Assembly (NCBI RefSeq): GCF_022398315.1 | Contig: NZ_JAKEVF010000009.1 | Span: 19,716-83,715 of the forward strand | Direction of reading: 5' to 3' | Source: Shewanella sp. Isolate11 | Lineage (GTDB): Bacteria; Pseudomonadota; Gammaproteobacteria; Enterobacterales; Shewanellaceae | DNA length: 64,000 nt | Notes under the pieces: model-generated | Database searches by the model: none | The model's input: the letters and a program-made list of their open reading frames with translations, nothing else | What the model was told of the DNA's origin: nothing | Program-made: the position numbers and the translations under genes | Shown here: positions 18,423 to 27,254 of the stretch, one piece after another | Numbering within the stretch: the stretch's first letter is position 1 | How the letters are laid out: each line of letters begins with the position of its first letter

Positions 18423-19460
18423 TTAAAATTCTTCGTTGATCAGGAAAACTACACCACCACCACTGAGGCCGCTATTGATATTCAAGGTAATACCAATACC
18501 AAATGTTTCCAGCCATGACACCACTGACGATGAGTCGATAATCCAACCCGCCCCCACTTCATAATAATTCGTGGTGCTCATCGCAACGATCGCATCACCA
18601 CTTAAATCGATTCGCTTAAACAAAAAACGCATTTCGTTACGCTTATCCCACACGCTTGGCAGTTCATAGTGGAAAACAAACGAATTACTCCAACGACCGG
18701 CCCTTGGCGTAACCGACTGAGCACCATTATCGGTTAACACTGTACGTCCGATGGCATAACGAAAACCACTGATAAACTCCCATTTATGACCCAACACGTC
18801 GCCGGTATAAGTCAACTGTACGCTAGGATCTAGCATGATGGCACCATAACTGGTATTCGCTATAACATCATCCAACAAAGGCTTAACCTGTGTAAGAAGA
18901 GGGTCGCGATATGTCAGCGTGTTTTCCATCCACATCAACTGTCCACCAGCACCTAACTTAAGCTTCCAATTTGGGTTGATTTGATATTTCCAGTTAAAGT
19001 CACTGGCAAACAAATAAGCGATATCTTCGAGGGGATTCTTAATCGTAGGATCATCGAGTCCATTGATATTATCGGTAGAATTAACATAAGACAGTCTTAC
19101 TGACGTAGAGCCAGTCCAGTCAGGTGACAGCTGGATTTCATCACTTTCCCACGGCAAGGTATAGCTACGCAAAGTACTGCGACGTTGCAAGGTGTCATCA
19201 TCCCCAGCATTACCTACTTCACTAAGATCGATAATCGAGTTGGGATTAAAGTCCACTACGCCAAGAGAGATTAAATTGGCATCGGTGAACACTATGGCAC
19301 TGGTCACATCGCCTTTAACTTTCTGCTCGGCGGCAGCACGAATGGCAGGGTCTATGGTATTGGCATTAAGGCTAAAACTAGCCAATGTCATGGCTAAAAC
19401 AGCGGCTAAACGATGATAAAAAGCCCTAGTTGACATCTGACTAACCAAGTGAAGATTCAC
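18423..19460 (-). CDS. Solitary autotransporter-like outer-membrane beta-barrel
   Basis: The product is about 345 residues from a GTG at 19460 that has GGAG seven bases upstream; alternatives are the ATG at 19481 and the ATG at 19436. A signal peptide (LAAVLAMTLASFSLNA) precedes the mature chain. From residue 120 the sequence alternates polar and aromatic residues in barrel strands (STSVRLSYVN, WKLKLGAGGQLMWM, WSNSFVFHYELP, EMRFLFKRIDL, NYYEVGAGWII) and ends in Phe (VVFLINEEF), typical of outer-membrane insertion. The pattern resembles the solitary autotransporter beta-barrel family. No passenger domain is present and the function is unknown. Confidence 0.65.
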   Translation of the reverse strand: MNLHLVSQMSTRAFYHRLAAVLAMTLASFSLNANTIDPAIRAAAEQKVKGDVTSAIVFTDANLISLGVVDFNPNSIIDLSEVGNAGDDDTLQRRSTLRSYTLPWESDEIQLSPDWTGSTSVRLSYVNSTDNINGLDDPTIKNPLEDIAYLFASDFNWKYQINPNWKLKLGAGGQLMWMENTLTYRDPLLTQVKPLLDDVIANTSYGAIMLDPSVQLTYTGDVLGHKWEFISGFRYAIGRTVLTDNGAQSVTPRAGRWSNSFVFHYELPSVWDKRNEMRFLFKRIDLSGDAIVAMSTTNYYEVGAGWIIDSSSVVSWLETFGIGITLNINSGLSGGGVVFLINEEF

Positions 19461-19630
19461 GGGAAAACTCCATGTAAACATCAGTATTTGCTAAACAAAC
19501 ACCATATTGTTATTAGAATAGTACTCAATAGCTCTAGGCTACCAGAAAAGCCGTCAGAAGTAGAAACACTAATCAACAAATCAATAACACTTATACTCTG
19601 TGCCTCAATCCAGCAAGCGAGCTAAACCTC

Positions 19631-20041
19631 CTACTCACCAGTAATCTGTGATAAACGCTGCTTCAGCGAGTCCCCCATAGGCTGGCTCTTATTAATGGCA
19701 TAATCGAAATGCACCAATGTGGTTTGTGCTTCTGCAGTTTTTTGCCCCCCCTGCCAACACTGCTGGGTCAGTTCAAAACTACTATTACCAACACGGCTAA
19801 CCCAAGTTTTAATCTCGACATCGCTGCCATAATGGGTAGGAATAAGATAAGCGATGGTAAATCCGGCCACGATTAAGTTCCAACGCTCTAGATTTAGCCC
19901 CGGATTAAAAATAGCAAAAATCGGCTCACGTCCCGCCTCAAACCACACGGGTATCACGGTATTATTGATATGGCCTAGGCCATCAGTTTCATTAAATCTA
20001 GGTTGGATAGTACGGGTAAAATAACGTTCTGACACAGGCAC
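19631..20041 (-). CDS. Hotdog-fold thioesterase family protein
   Basis: The 136-residue protein belongs to the acyl-CoA thioesterase (4HBT-like) superfamily. FNETDGLGHINNTVIPVWFEAGREPIF near residue 16 keeps the Asp-x-x-x-x-H-x-N catalytic region, and EAQTTLVHFDY near 105 is the usual closing strand. Only about a quarter resembles the paralogue at 17904, so they are not a recent duplication. The stop lies 3' to a 375-bp spacer preceding the acyl-CoA synthetase gene in genomic order; both genes read leftward, so the ligase gene is upstream. A role in acyl-CoA turnover is inferred. Confidence 0.8.
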   Translation of the reverse strand: MPVSERYFTRTIQPRFNETDGLGHINNTVIPVWFEAGREPIFAIFNPGLNLERWNLIVAGFTIAYLIPTHYGSDVEIKTWVSRVGNSSFELTQQCWQGGQKTAEAQTTLVHFDYAINKSQPMGDSLKQRLSQITGE

Positions 20042-20189
20042 ATCCTTGGTAAGGTATCTTATTTTTGTGGCAAAGACGTTAACTGAGATGCTTTACTGAT
20101 GCAATAACTGCGATGGAAGGGATGCTAATTTTAAGACGAGATTTGCTAGCGAGAAACTTTCTTCTCGCTAGCCGATTAACACTTAGTTA

Positions 20190-20417
20190 ACCTGAACTCG
20201 GGATAACGAGTGTCGGAAAATCTAAATTTAACAAGTTAATTCAATGTTATAAAGGATTAGTTCGAAAAGGAAAGTCTATTTCCTGACTGAATGCGCAGAT
20301 TTTTGGGCATATCAAGGCGCTCTGTCGTACACCATAGCGAGCTATGGTTAGACAGAGCAACGCAGAGAGGCACGCAAAGATGCCTATTCAGCGGCTCTGC
20401 TTATCCAGAGTTCAGGT
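20190..20417. mobile_element. 228-bp non-autonomous inverted-repeat element (copy 1)
   Basis: The ends are ACCTGAACTC and GAGTTCAGGT; including one flanking TA pair, the arms TAACCTGAACTCGGGATAA (20188-20206) and TTATCCAGAGTTCAGGTTA (20401-20419) pair at 18 of 19 positions. The 6-bp sequence TAGTTA flanks both ends (20184-20189 and 20418-20423), as expected for a target duplication. An internal palindrome ACCATAGCGAGCTATGGT lies at 20331-20348. There is no transposase. The TAA stop of the acyl-CoA synthetase gene is formed by TA of the flank plus the first A of the element. Confidence 0.8.
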
Positions 20418-22213
20418 TAGTTATTGTACATCGCATTAATTTCATTGGCGTATTTATGATAAATCATCTTACGACGTAACTTCAGCGTTGGAGTAATTAA
20501 ACCCGCTTCCATCGAAAATGCTTCGGGTAGCAAGGTAAACTTCTTAATCTTTTCAAAACCAGCTAATTCCACTTGTAGAGTTTTTAAACGCTGCTCGAAA
20601 TGCTCAACCACATGGCTGTGTCGCAGCAGTTCCAATGGAGATTCGTAATGCAGGCCTTTCTCTTTAGCCCAAGCCTCTAGCGACTCAAATGCAGGTACAA
20701 TCAGCGCGGTAACATAATTTTTGGCATCGGCAATAATCGCTACTTGCTCGATGAAAGGACAACAACTGACTTTGCCTTCGACGCGCTGCGGCGCCACATA
20801 TTTACCGTTAGAAGTTTTCATTAACTCCTTGATGCGATCGACAATAAACAAGTTGCCATGCTCATCAATTCGTCCGGCGTCACCGGTTTTTAACCAACCC
20901 GCTTCGAAGCTTTCTGCGGTTTCTTCGGGGCGATTGTAATAGCCGCGCATCACGGTATCGCCACGCACTAAAATTTCGTCATCTTTGCCCAGTTTAATTT
21001 CAACTTCAGGCAAGGTTTTACCATTCGAACCCGCGACACGGTTGTTTAAGGTATTACAAGTGACCGTGGCAGTGGTTTCTGTCATGCCGTAACCACACAA
21101 TACCGGCACATTGATGCTGTGGAAGAAGCTCGCCACATTTTGATCTAACGCTGCACCGCCGCAAGGCATAAACTTTAATCGACCACCGAGCACTTGTTGC
21201 AGCTTGCTGAAGACTAACTTATTAGCCAGCTTATGCTGTAACGACAACGCCAGTGATGCTTGGCCGCGACCTTGACCCACTTCGAACTGACGTTCACCAA
21301 CTGACATTGCCCAGGCAAATAACTTCTGACGCATGGCAGGTGCACTGGCGACTTTATCTTGAACTGCGCTATACACTTTCTCGAGGAATCGAGGCACAAC
21401 ACACAAGGTATGCGGCTTCACATCGACAATGGCCTCTTTAACATCCATTGGGTTTTGTAGATAAACGTTATGACCGCCACGGCACAAGACATAGAAACTC
21501 CAGCCGCGCTCAAATACATGACTCAAAGGTAAGAAAGCCAAAGACACATCGCCAGCTGTAAAAGGTAACACGGCATCATGTTGATGAATAACCGAGGCAA
21601 TATTGCGGTAATCCAGCATCACCCCTTTAGGGTCGCCCGTCGTGCCCGAGGTATAAATTAGGGTTAACAGATCATCGAGTGAATGCTGGCTTAAACGCTG
21701 TGCCAGCTCATCATTAACCGATGGTTCGAAATGACGATTGAGTAGACTGTCGAAATGGAAATGCTGGTTATGATCTTCCAGCTTCACGTCGGCATCGAAC
21801 ACCACAATATGTGCTAAAGAAGGACATAATGGTAATAGCTGTAACGCCATTTGATATTGCTGAGCATCACCTACGAAAATTAATTTAGCGCCAGCATCAT
21901 TAACGATATAGCTCGCTTGCTCTAAAGTACTGGTGGGGTAAATAGGCACAACAACGGCTTTCGCCTTCAGCGAACCCACGTCAGCACAAGTCCACTGTGG
22001 GCAGTTTTGTGACAGAATAACCACCTTATCCTGTACTGCTAAATCTAAGTAAATAAGCGCTTTGGCAATTTCATCACTACGGCTGTCAAAAGCAGTCCAA
22101 CTTACCTTGTCCCATGGGGCTGCCATGCCATAGCCCTCAAGGGCAATAGCTTCACCGCGTTTTTGACTCTGCTGTTGAATCAAATGGATTGGATGATATT
22201 GTTGGAGCGACAT
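20417..22213 (-). CDS. Long-chain fatty-acid--CoA ligase (AMP-forming)
   Basis: The product is 598 residues of the adenylate-forming superfamily and of the FadD15-like long-chain branch. The P-loop-like AMP-binding motif is LIYTSGTTGDPKGVML at residues 185-200; GYGMTETTATVTCN, the WLKTGDAGRIDEHGNLFIVDRIKELMKTSNGKYVAP hinge and the KIKKFTLLPEAFSMEAGLITPTLKLRRK C-terminus are all present. It activates fatty acids to acyl-CoA at the membrane face for degradation or lipid use. Its TAA stop sits exactly at the boundary of the inverted-repeat element at 20190-20417, so the last sense codon is unaffected. It is monocistronic. Confidence 0.92.
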   Translation of the reverse strand: MSLQQYHPIHLIQQQSQKRGEAIALEGYGMAAPWDKVSWTAFDSRSDEIAKALIYLDLAVQDKVVILSQNCPQWTCADVGSLKAKAVVVPIYPTSTLEQASYIVNDAGAKLIFVGDAQQYQMALQLLPLCPSLAHIVVFDADVKLEDHNQHFHFDSLLNRHFEPSVNDELAQRLSQHSLDDLLTLIYTSGTTGDPKGVMLDYRNIASVIHQHDAVLPFTAGDVSLAFLPLSHVFERGWSFYVLCRGGHNVYLQNPMDVKEAIVDVKPHTLCVVPRFLEKVYSAVQDKVASAPAMRQKLFAWAMSVGERQFEVGQGRGQASLALSLQHKLANKLVFSKLQQVLGGRLKFMPCGGAALDQNVASFFHSINVPVLCGYGMTETTATVTCNTLNNRVAGSNGKTLPEVEIKLGKDDEILVRGDTVMRGYYNRPEETAESFEAGWLKTGDAGRIDEHGNLFIVDRIKELMKTSNGKYVAPQRVEGKVSCCPFIEQVAIIADAKNYVTALIVPAFESLEAWAKEKGLHYESPLELLRHSHVVEHFEQRLKTLQVELAGFEKIKKFTLLPEAFSMEAGLITPTLKLRRKMIYHKYANEINAMYNN

Positions 22214-22338
22214 ATTATTTAACCTTTTTAGCGTACACTTGTACTTTTTTGGCGCATTCTACGCCAACATGGCTAAAAAAATAAGAGTTTTTACTCCAAC
22301 TCTGTTACTTATTGCACAATTTCATACAAACTGTGTTA

Positions 22339-23625
22339 TCAGCCCAAATCATGTTTCCATAGCTTTTTCTTTCCCCACCAGAGGGTTAGCATAGAAATCA
22401 CGACAAAGCCTAGATCCATCCAGATCCACAATAAAATAGACTCACCTTGTCGCTGAACCAGCAGTGAACTCGACAGCCAACCCGAGTGCAATATCACCAC
22501 CAACATACTCAAGCTGATATGTAATACGCCTTTGGCAGCACTGCCCAAGCCCAGTAATATGCCACAAACACTAAAAGTGCTGAGCACCACATGTATCCAC
22601 ATGCCCCAACTAAATTGAGCATTTAGGCTACACACAAGTGTTGCAACCAACATCATGTTTAGCGTAATAACCGCCAATAAACGATATTGAGCCGCAATAA
22701 AGGCCGCAATCATCCCTTGTCGCCCATCGAAACCAGGCAACACATATAAAGTTTCAACCGCACGCCAACGCTGAATACGGCTCCAGTGCACTAAGGTGCA
22801 AGCAACCGCACTAAACTGGCTTAGCATAAATAGAATAGGAAACTGCACATCGGCCACATAATTGACGATACCAACCCCCAGTGCCATCAGCAGCATAGCC
22901 ACCAACAGCAGCGATAACATAGGGCCGATAAAAAAATTAGCCGGATGTAAAAAGCGGTCCAGATATGACATAAACCTGAGCGATCTCATGCTCGGCATCC
23001 ATACCCAGCCCATCTCAAGCCCATTTAAATACACAGATCTAGCATCGCTGTGCCAAGCCAGCACCTTGATTTCACGCCACAATAGGTAGCACATCACCAA
23101 TAATGCCACGGGCAAAACATAAAACCATTGCGTCGGTAAATGGGCTAACAGATAAGGTAACAGCGGCAGCAACATGAACAAAACAAACGATGCGTAAAAA
23201 CCATTGACCACGCGGCGACAAAAATAGATAAAGCTGATGCCAATCAAAGTCGCAAGCATGACCTGTTCGACGCCGCGCTCTATATCAATCATCAGGCTGA
23301 TACTTAAGGTCATCAGAGTGAACACTGCAAAGACCAGTACACATTGCGCCACAATATTGCGGCTATAATGCGGCACTAAATTGGCCCACTCGGTTGCCGC
23401 GAGTCGGTTTAACTGCCAGGCGATCGCTGCACAAATCGAAGCTTGGATCATGCTGAGCATAATAGGGACAGCGGCCAATTTTGTACCCGAATTCAGCAAC
23501 AACAGCATCAGCACTAGCGCCATAACACTAATACCCACAAAACTGGCACTGCCGACATCATACAGCCAGAAACGTACCATGCCTCGCAGCATATTAGGCT
23601 TACTTATTGTGTGCGGCGCACTCAT
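22339..23625 (-). CDS. ABC exporter membrane subunit (uncharacterised)
   Basis: This is a 428-residue polytopic protein with ten to twelve hydrophobic segments and few charged residues apart from short loops (for example LWREIKVLAWHSDARSVYLNGLEMGW near residue 185). I do not recognise its family by motif. Its start overlaps the stop of the ABC ATPase gene by four bases, so the assignment as the partner permease rests on translational coupling and on the YtrA-ATPase-membrane protein gene order seen in similar operons. The substrate is unknown. Confidence 0.65.
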   Translation of the reverse strand: MSAPHTISKPNMLRGMVRFWLYDVGSASFVGISVMALVLMLLLLNSGTKLAAVPIMLSMIQASICAAIAWQLNRLAATEWANLVPHYSRNIVAQCVLVFAVFTLMTLSISLMIDIERGVEQVMLATLIGISFIYFCRRVVNGFYASFVLFMLLPLLPYLLAHLPTQWFYVLPVALLVMCYLLWREIKVLAWHSDARSVYLNGLEMGWVWMPSMRSLRFMSYLDRFLHPANFFIGPMLSLLLVAMLLMALGVGIVNYVADVQFPILFMLSQFSAVACTLVHWSRIQRWRAVETLYVLPGFDGRQGMIAAFIAAQYRLLAVITLNMMLVATLVCSLNAQFSWGMWIHVVLSTFSVCGILLGLGSAAKGVLHISLSMLVVILHSGWLSSSLLVQRQGESILLWIWMDLGFVVISMLTLWWGKKKLWKHDLG

Positions 23626-24467
23626 CGGTGCAGCTCCATAAACAACTGCTCGAGGTTCACCGGGGTTACCGCAACAAAATAGTCAGCCATATCGGGATGA
23701 TAGTTATCCACCAGCAGCTTATCTTGCTGACGATTTAAAATCGTTAATGAAGGCGGCAGTTCGGTTTCAGCTTTTAAGGTGACAAGCTGCACTTGTTCTC
23801 TCAGCTTATCTATCTCCTTAAACAGCACTAATTTACCCTGTTTAAGCAAGGCTAAGTGACTCGCTACCCGCTCTAAATCTGAAGTAATATGCGATGAGAA
23901 CAGCACCGCGGATCCCGAGTCGAGCGCAAGGTCGAACAGATCAGCCATAAATTTACGTCTGGCGATGGGATCTAGGCTCGCCACAGGCTCATCTAAAATC
24001 AGCAGTTGTGGTCGGTAAGCCATCGCCATTATCAGTGCCAGTGACTGTCTTTGGCCTACAGATAACCGCTGTACCTGCTTGCTACCATCAAGTTCAAAAC
24101 GCTCAAGCCAGGTTTGCTCCAAAGCTTCATCCCAATTAGGATAAAAACTACGATGTAAATCGAGTGCCTTAGCAACAGTAAAACCTTCATAACCGAAAGG
24201 TTGCTGCGGTACGTAACCGATTCTCTCTTTCTGCGCGGAGCTCAAGTTCTGACTCGATTGCCCTAAAACTTCGACGCGTCCGGCATCGACATTGACAATC
24301 CCCAGAGCACATCGCATCAACGTCGATTTACCGGCGCCATTTTGGCCCAATAAGCCCACGACCATACCTGGCTCTAAGCTCAGGCTAATGTCATCTAAAG
24401 CAAGCTGACCATCAAACTGCTTACTCACTTGCTCAAAGGCTAAAATACTGGCGGTGCTGTTATCCAT
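23622..24467 (-). CDS. ABC transporter ATP-binding protein
   Basis: This is an ABC-2/YtrB-type ATPase of about 281 residues. Walker A is GLLGQNGAGKSTLMR, the signature is RLSVGQRQSLAL (SVGQ rather than SGGQ), and Walker B is LLILDEPVASLDPIARR with the H-loop in LFSSHITSDLERV. I place the start at the ATG at 24467, nine bases after an AGGA; in-frame ATGs at 24473 and 24476 and the longer frame from 24509 are possible. It lies between a YtrA-type regulator and a membrane protein, with overlaps or very short gaps on both sides, so the three form one operon. Confidence 0.85.
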   Translation of the reverse strand: MDNSTASILAFEQVSKQFDGQLALDDISLSLEPGMVVGLLGQNGAGKSTLMRCALGIVNVDAGRVEVLGQSSQNLSSAQKERIGYVPQQPFGYEGFTVAKALDLHRSFYPNWDEALEQTWLERFELDGSKQVQRLSVGQRQSLALIMAMAYRPQLLILDEPVASLDPIARRKFMADLFDLALDSGSAVLFSSHITSDLERVASHLALLKQGKLVLFKEIDKLREQVQLVTLKAETELPPSLTILNRQQDKLLVDNYHPDMADYFVAVTPVNLEQLFMELHR

Positions 24468-24486
24468 TTGCATCATTCCTAACGGG

Positions 24487-24861
24487 CTATTGATTCCAAC
24501 TCGCTTCAATCACGGCTTGCAGTTGTTCCAGGCTCACCCCCAGCTGTTTCGCCTGCGCGATCAGAGCATTAGCTTGGGGTGAGATAAGTTCGGCACTAGA
24601 GATTTTTTCAGAGGGTGCTTGTTCAGCAACTCGAGTAGGCTGACCTCGGCGACGTTCTAACCAACCTTGCTCAACCAGTTGTTGGATCGCACGAGATACT
24701 GTCATGGGATTAACCGCCAGATGCTCGGCAATCTGCCTTACCGAAGGCAAAACTTGTTGAGGTTGTAGCTGACCACCCACAATTAAACGCACTATCTGTT
24801 GGTTCAATTGTCGATAAATTGGATCGCCACTACTGGGGTTGACATTAAGTTGTTCTAGCAT
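24487..24861 (-). CDS. YtrA-subfamily GntR transcriptional regulator
   Basis: The 124-residue protein consists of a GntR winged helix (GDPIYRQLNQQIVRLIVGGQLQPQQVLPSVRQIAEHLAVNPMTVSRAIQQLVEQGWLERRRGQPTRV) and a short helical tail of about 40 residues. The lack of a large effector domain is characteristic of the YtrA subfamily, which usually controls adjacent ABC exporters in response to envelope-targeting compounds. It heads the operon with the ATPase and membrane genes. A TGTATTAATACA palindrome lies just upstream and is the likely autoregulatory operator. Confidence 0.9.
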   Translation of the reverse strand: MLEQLNVNPSSGDPIYRQLNQQIVRLIVGGQLQPQQVLPSVRQIAEHLAVNPMTVSRAIQQLVEQGWLERRRGQPTRVAEQAPSEKISSAELISPQANALIAQAKQLGVSLEQLQAVIEASWNQ

Positions 24862-24875
24862 TAGCCTTTAGTCAC

Positions 24876-24887
24876 TGTATTAATACA
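24876..24887. promoter_or_regulatory. Candidate YtrA operator
   Basis: The 12-bp perfect palindrome TGTATTAATACA starts 15 bp upstream of the regulator gene. GATACA half-sites follow at about 24890-24905 and again near 24923. Location between divergent genes suits joint control of the ABC operon and the hydrolase-NatAB operon. Specific binding is inferred. Confidence 0.5.
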
Positions 24888-24952
24888 TTGATACACCGAT
24901 ACAGTACTAAATTAACATAGATACAGTAAATTTCAACTAAGGAATCGGTATC

Positions 24953-26527
24953 ATGCTTCAAGGAAAGGTTATGCCCACGGCAAATAATGTCAGGCCGATC
25001 ATTAGGCTCAAATATGTTGCCTACACTTTGCTGCCGTTAATCGCCGCATTGTTACTCTTCTCGCAGCCCACTTTGGCCAGCACAGAAAACAGCGCCAATG
25101 ATGATAGCTGTTATGTGGACGGCTTATCGGATCGTCTGCACTGCGGTTATGTCACCGTGCCAGAAAATTATGCCAAGCCCGATGGTAAACAGATCCGAGT
25201 GCATTACGCCGTATTGCCCGCGATTAAACCCAGCTTCACTAAAGAAGCCTTACTCGCAATAGCCGGTGGCCCAGGTCAATCGGCCATCGAGAACGCCGCC
25301 AGCTTCGACCATATTTTTACTAAGGTGCGTCAGCAAAGAGATATCTTGCTGATCGACCAACGTGGCACAGGCCAATCAAATTTATTGCAATGCGACAATG
25401 ATGCTGCCGTAGAAGCTATTCTGTCCATCAATGAAAATAATGTTGATATTCAAGCGGAAACCCAAAAGTGTCTCGATGGCATCGATGCCGATGTGACTCA
25501 ATATGGTAGCGAAATCGCACTCAAAGATTTTGAAGCCGTCAGAAGCCATCTGGGGTATCAAAAACTGCACGTCTACGGTATCTCTTACGGCACCCGCATG
25601 GCGCAGCTATATATGCGTCATTACCCACAAGTGCTGGCCACTGTGACCTTAGATGGAGTGGTGCCTATGCAGCAAAGTGTGTTGCATATAGGTGATGCCA
25701 TCGACAGAGCCATCGACTTGTTATGGCAAGACTGTAACGACAATAGCCTGTGCCGCCAGCAATTTGGTGAGCTTAAACAACAGTTTGAGCAAGTCAATCA
25801 GCAGCTACAGAATGGCCCTATCATCAGCCAGACGCGCGACCCGCTGACCAATGAGCCAACTCAGTTGACCATGACACAGGCTAAATTTATGGGCGCTATT
25901 CGCATGGCGCTTTACTCGACGAATGTCCGGGCCTTGATCCCTCACGCTATTCATCAGGCTGCGGAAGGTAATTTTCAGGCGATTATGGGCTTATATGCCT
26001 TAACGGTTAATAGCACAGGTATCGCCATGGGTATGCACTCGTCCGTTGTTTGTGGTGAAGATTGGCAACGTTTAAGCGAACAACAAGTTCAACAGGCACA
26101 GCAAAGTTATTTTGCTCGTGAGATGCTCAAGAGCTTCGACATCACATGCCCTATCTGGAACATGCCCGTCGTCGATAGCAAGCAGTTTTCAGCGGCCATC
26201 GACAGTGATATTCCCACCTTAGTGTTATCGGGACAGATAGATCCGGCAACGCCGCCGAGTTGGGGCGAGCTTGCCATGGAAAAGCTGTCTAACGCTAAGC
26301 ACTTTATCGCTCCCTATGCGACCCACGGCGTGGCTTATCAATCTTGTGGTAATGAGCTTATCGCCCAGCTGGTCAATAGCTCGAGTGTCGAACAGCTTTC
26401 TGAGACCTGTTTGAGTAACGATGTCAGCCGTAACTTTTATCTCAACGCTAATACTGTTGAGCAGATAGCCAAACCATCCGATGCCGACAACCAGAGCAGC
26501 ACAACGCAAGGAGCGACCCATGATTAA
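24953..26527 (+). CDS. Secreted S33-type alpha/beta hydrolase with TAP-like C-terminus
   Basis: The product is 524 residues; an N-terminal hydrophobic segment (LLPLIAALLLFSQPTLAS) acts as signal peptide. After GYVTVPENYAKPDGKQIRVHYAVLPA comes the oxyanion block AIAGGPGQSA, LLIDQRGTGQS and the nucleophile elbow GISYGTRMAQ (Ser in GxSxG), all typical of tripeptidyl/prolyl aminopeptidase-like hydrolases. The C-terminus has IPTLVLSGQIDPATPPSWGE with the acid and AYATHG-like PYATHGVAYQ with the His. It is expected to hydrolyse peptides or esters outside the cytoplasm. The ATPase gene overlaps its end by eight bases, so it is translationally coupled to the NatAB-type exporter. Confidence 0.85.
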   Translation: MLQGKVMPTANNVRPIIRLKYVAYTLLPLIAALLLFSQPTLASTENSANDDSCYVDGLSDRLHCGYVTVPENYAKPDGKQIRVHYAVLPAIKPSFTKEALLAIAGGPGQSAIENAASFDHIFTKVRQQRDILLIDQRGTGQSNLLQCDNDAAVEAILSINENNVDIQAETQKCLDGIDADVTQYGSEIALKDFEAVRSHLGYQKLHVYGISYGTRMAQLYMRHYPQVLATVTLDGVVPMQQSVLHIGDAIDRAIDLLWQDCNDNSLCRQQFGELKQQFEQVNQQLQNGPIISQTRDPLTNEPTQLTMTQAKFMGAIRMALYSTNVRALIPHAIHQAAEGNFQAIMGLYALTVNSTGIAMGMHSSVVCGEDWQRLSEQQVQQAQQSYFAREMLKSFDITCPIWNMPVVDSKQFSAAIDSDIPTLVLSGQIDPATPPSWGELAMEKLSNAKHFIAPYATHGVAYQSCGNELIAQLVNSSSVEQLSETCLSNDVSRNFYLNANTVEQIAKPSDADNQSSTTQGATHD

Positions 26528-27254
26528 AGTATCTAACCTATCGAAACGCATAGGTGACGTGCAGGCGCTTAATGACCTGAGTTTTGAAGCATTAGATGGC
26601 CAGATCACCGGATTGCTCGGCCCTAATGGTGCAGGTAAAACCACTTGTTTACGCACAGTATTTGGCCTGCTAAAACCCGATAACGGTATTGCCGAAATCG
26701 ATAATATCGATGTGGCCAAAGATCCGGTCAAAGCCAAGCAGCAATTGGGGCTATTCCCCGATCCATTTGGCCTCTATGAGCGTCTGACACCAAGAGAATA
26801 TATTAGCTACTTTGCCGAACTCAATGGCCTTTCTCGTCAAGACGCTAAAACCGCCGCCGCTAATGTGCTCGGTAAGCTACACATGAACGATATTGCCGAT
26901 CGCCGCTGCAAAGGCTTCTCTCAAGGCCAGCGAATGAAAACCGCTTTGGCACAAGCCATAGTCCACGAACCGACCAATATTATTCTCGATGAGCCGACAC
27001 GAGGGCTGGATGTCATGAGCACCCGAGTGCTTCGAGATCTACTGAAAGATCTTAAAGCTGCCGGACACTGCGTGTTGTTTTCCAGTCATGTCATGCAAGA
27101 GGTCGCCGCCCTGTGCGATCGAGTCATCGTCATGGCAGAGGGTCGAGTGGTCGCCGTTGGCAGCCCAGATGAGCTATGCCAACAAACGGGTAAAGCATCA
27201 CTGGAAGATGCCTTTATTGAACTTATCGGTACCGACGAGGGAATCGCAGCATGA
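26520..27254 (+). CDS. ABC exporter ATPase, NatA type
   Basis: This is an ABC ATPase of 244 residues from the ATG at 26520, which has AAGGAG seven bases upstream; a longer frame from 26481 lacks such a site. Walker A is GLLGPNGAGKTTCLR, the signature KGFSQGQRMKTALAQA, Walker B NIILDEPTRGLDVMS, and the H-loop LFSSHVMQEVAAL. The RGLDVMSTR text and YERLTPREYISYFAELNGL are typical of NatA-type sodium or multidrug export ATPases. The permease gene overlaps its end by four bases. Confidence 0.9.
   Translation: MIKVSNLSKRIGDVQALNDLSFEALDGQITGLLGPNGAGKTTCLRTVFGLLKPDNGIAEIDNIDVAKDPVKAKQQLGLFPDPFGLYERLTPREYISYFAELNGLSRQDAKTAAANVLGKLHMNDIADRRCKGFSQGQRMKTALAQAIVHEPTNIILDEPTRGLDVMSTRVLRDLLKDLKAAGHCVLFSSHVMQEVAALCDRVIVMAEGRVVAVGSPDELCQQTGKASLEDAFIELIGTDEGIAA

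Noticed and set aside
20291..20479. Short plus-strand ORF beginning MRRFLGISRRS, seen again from 28773
   Set aside because: It lies inside the inverted-repeat element and recurs only because the element recurs. It has no ribosome-binding site and breaks off differently in each copy.
26225..26737. 170-codon minus-strand ORF across the hydrolase-NatA junction
   Set aside because: It is antisense to two well-supported genes and has no recognisable domain.
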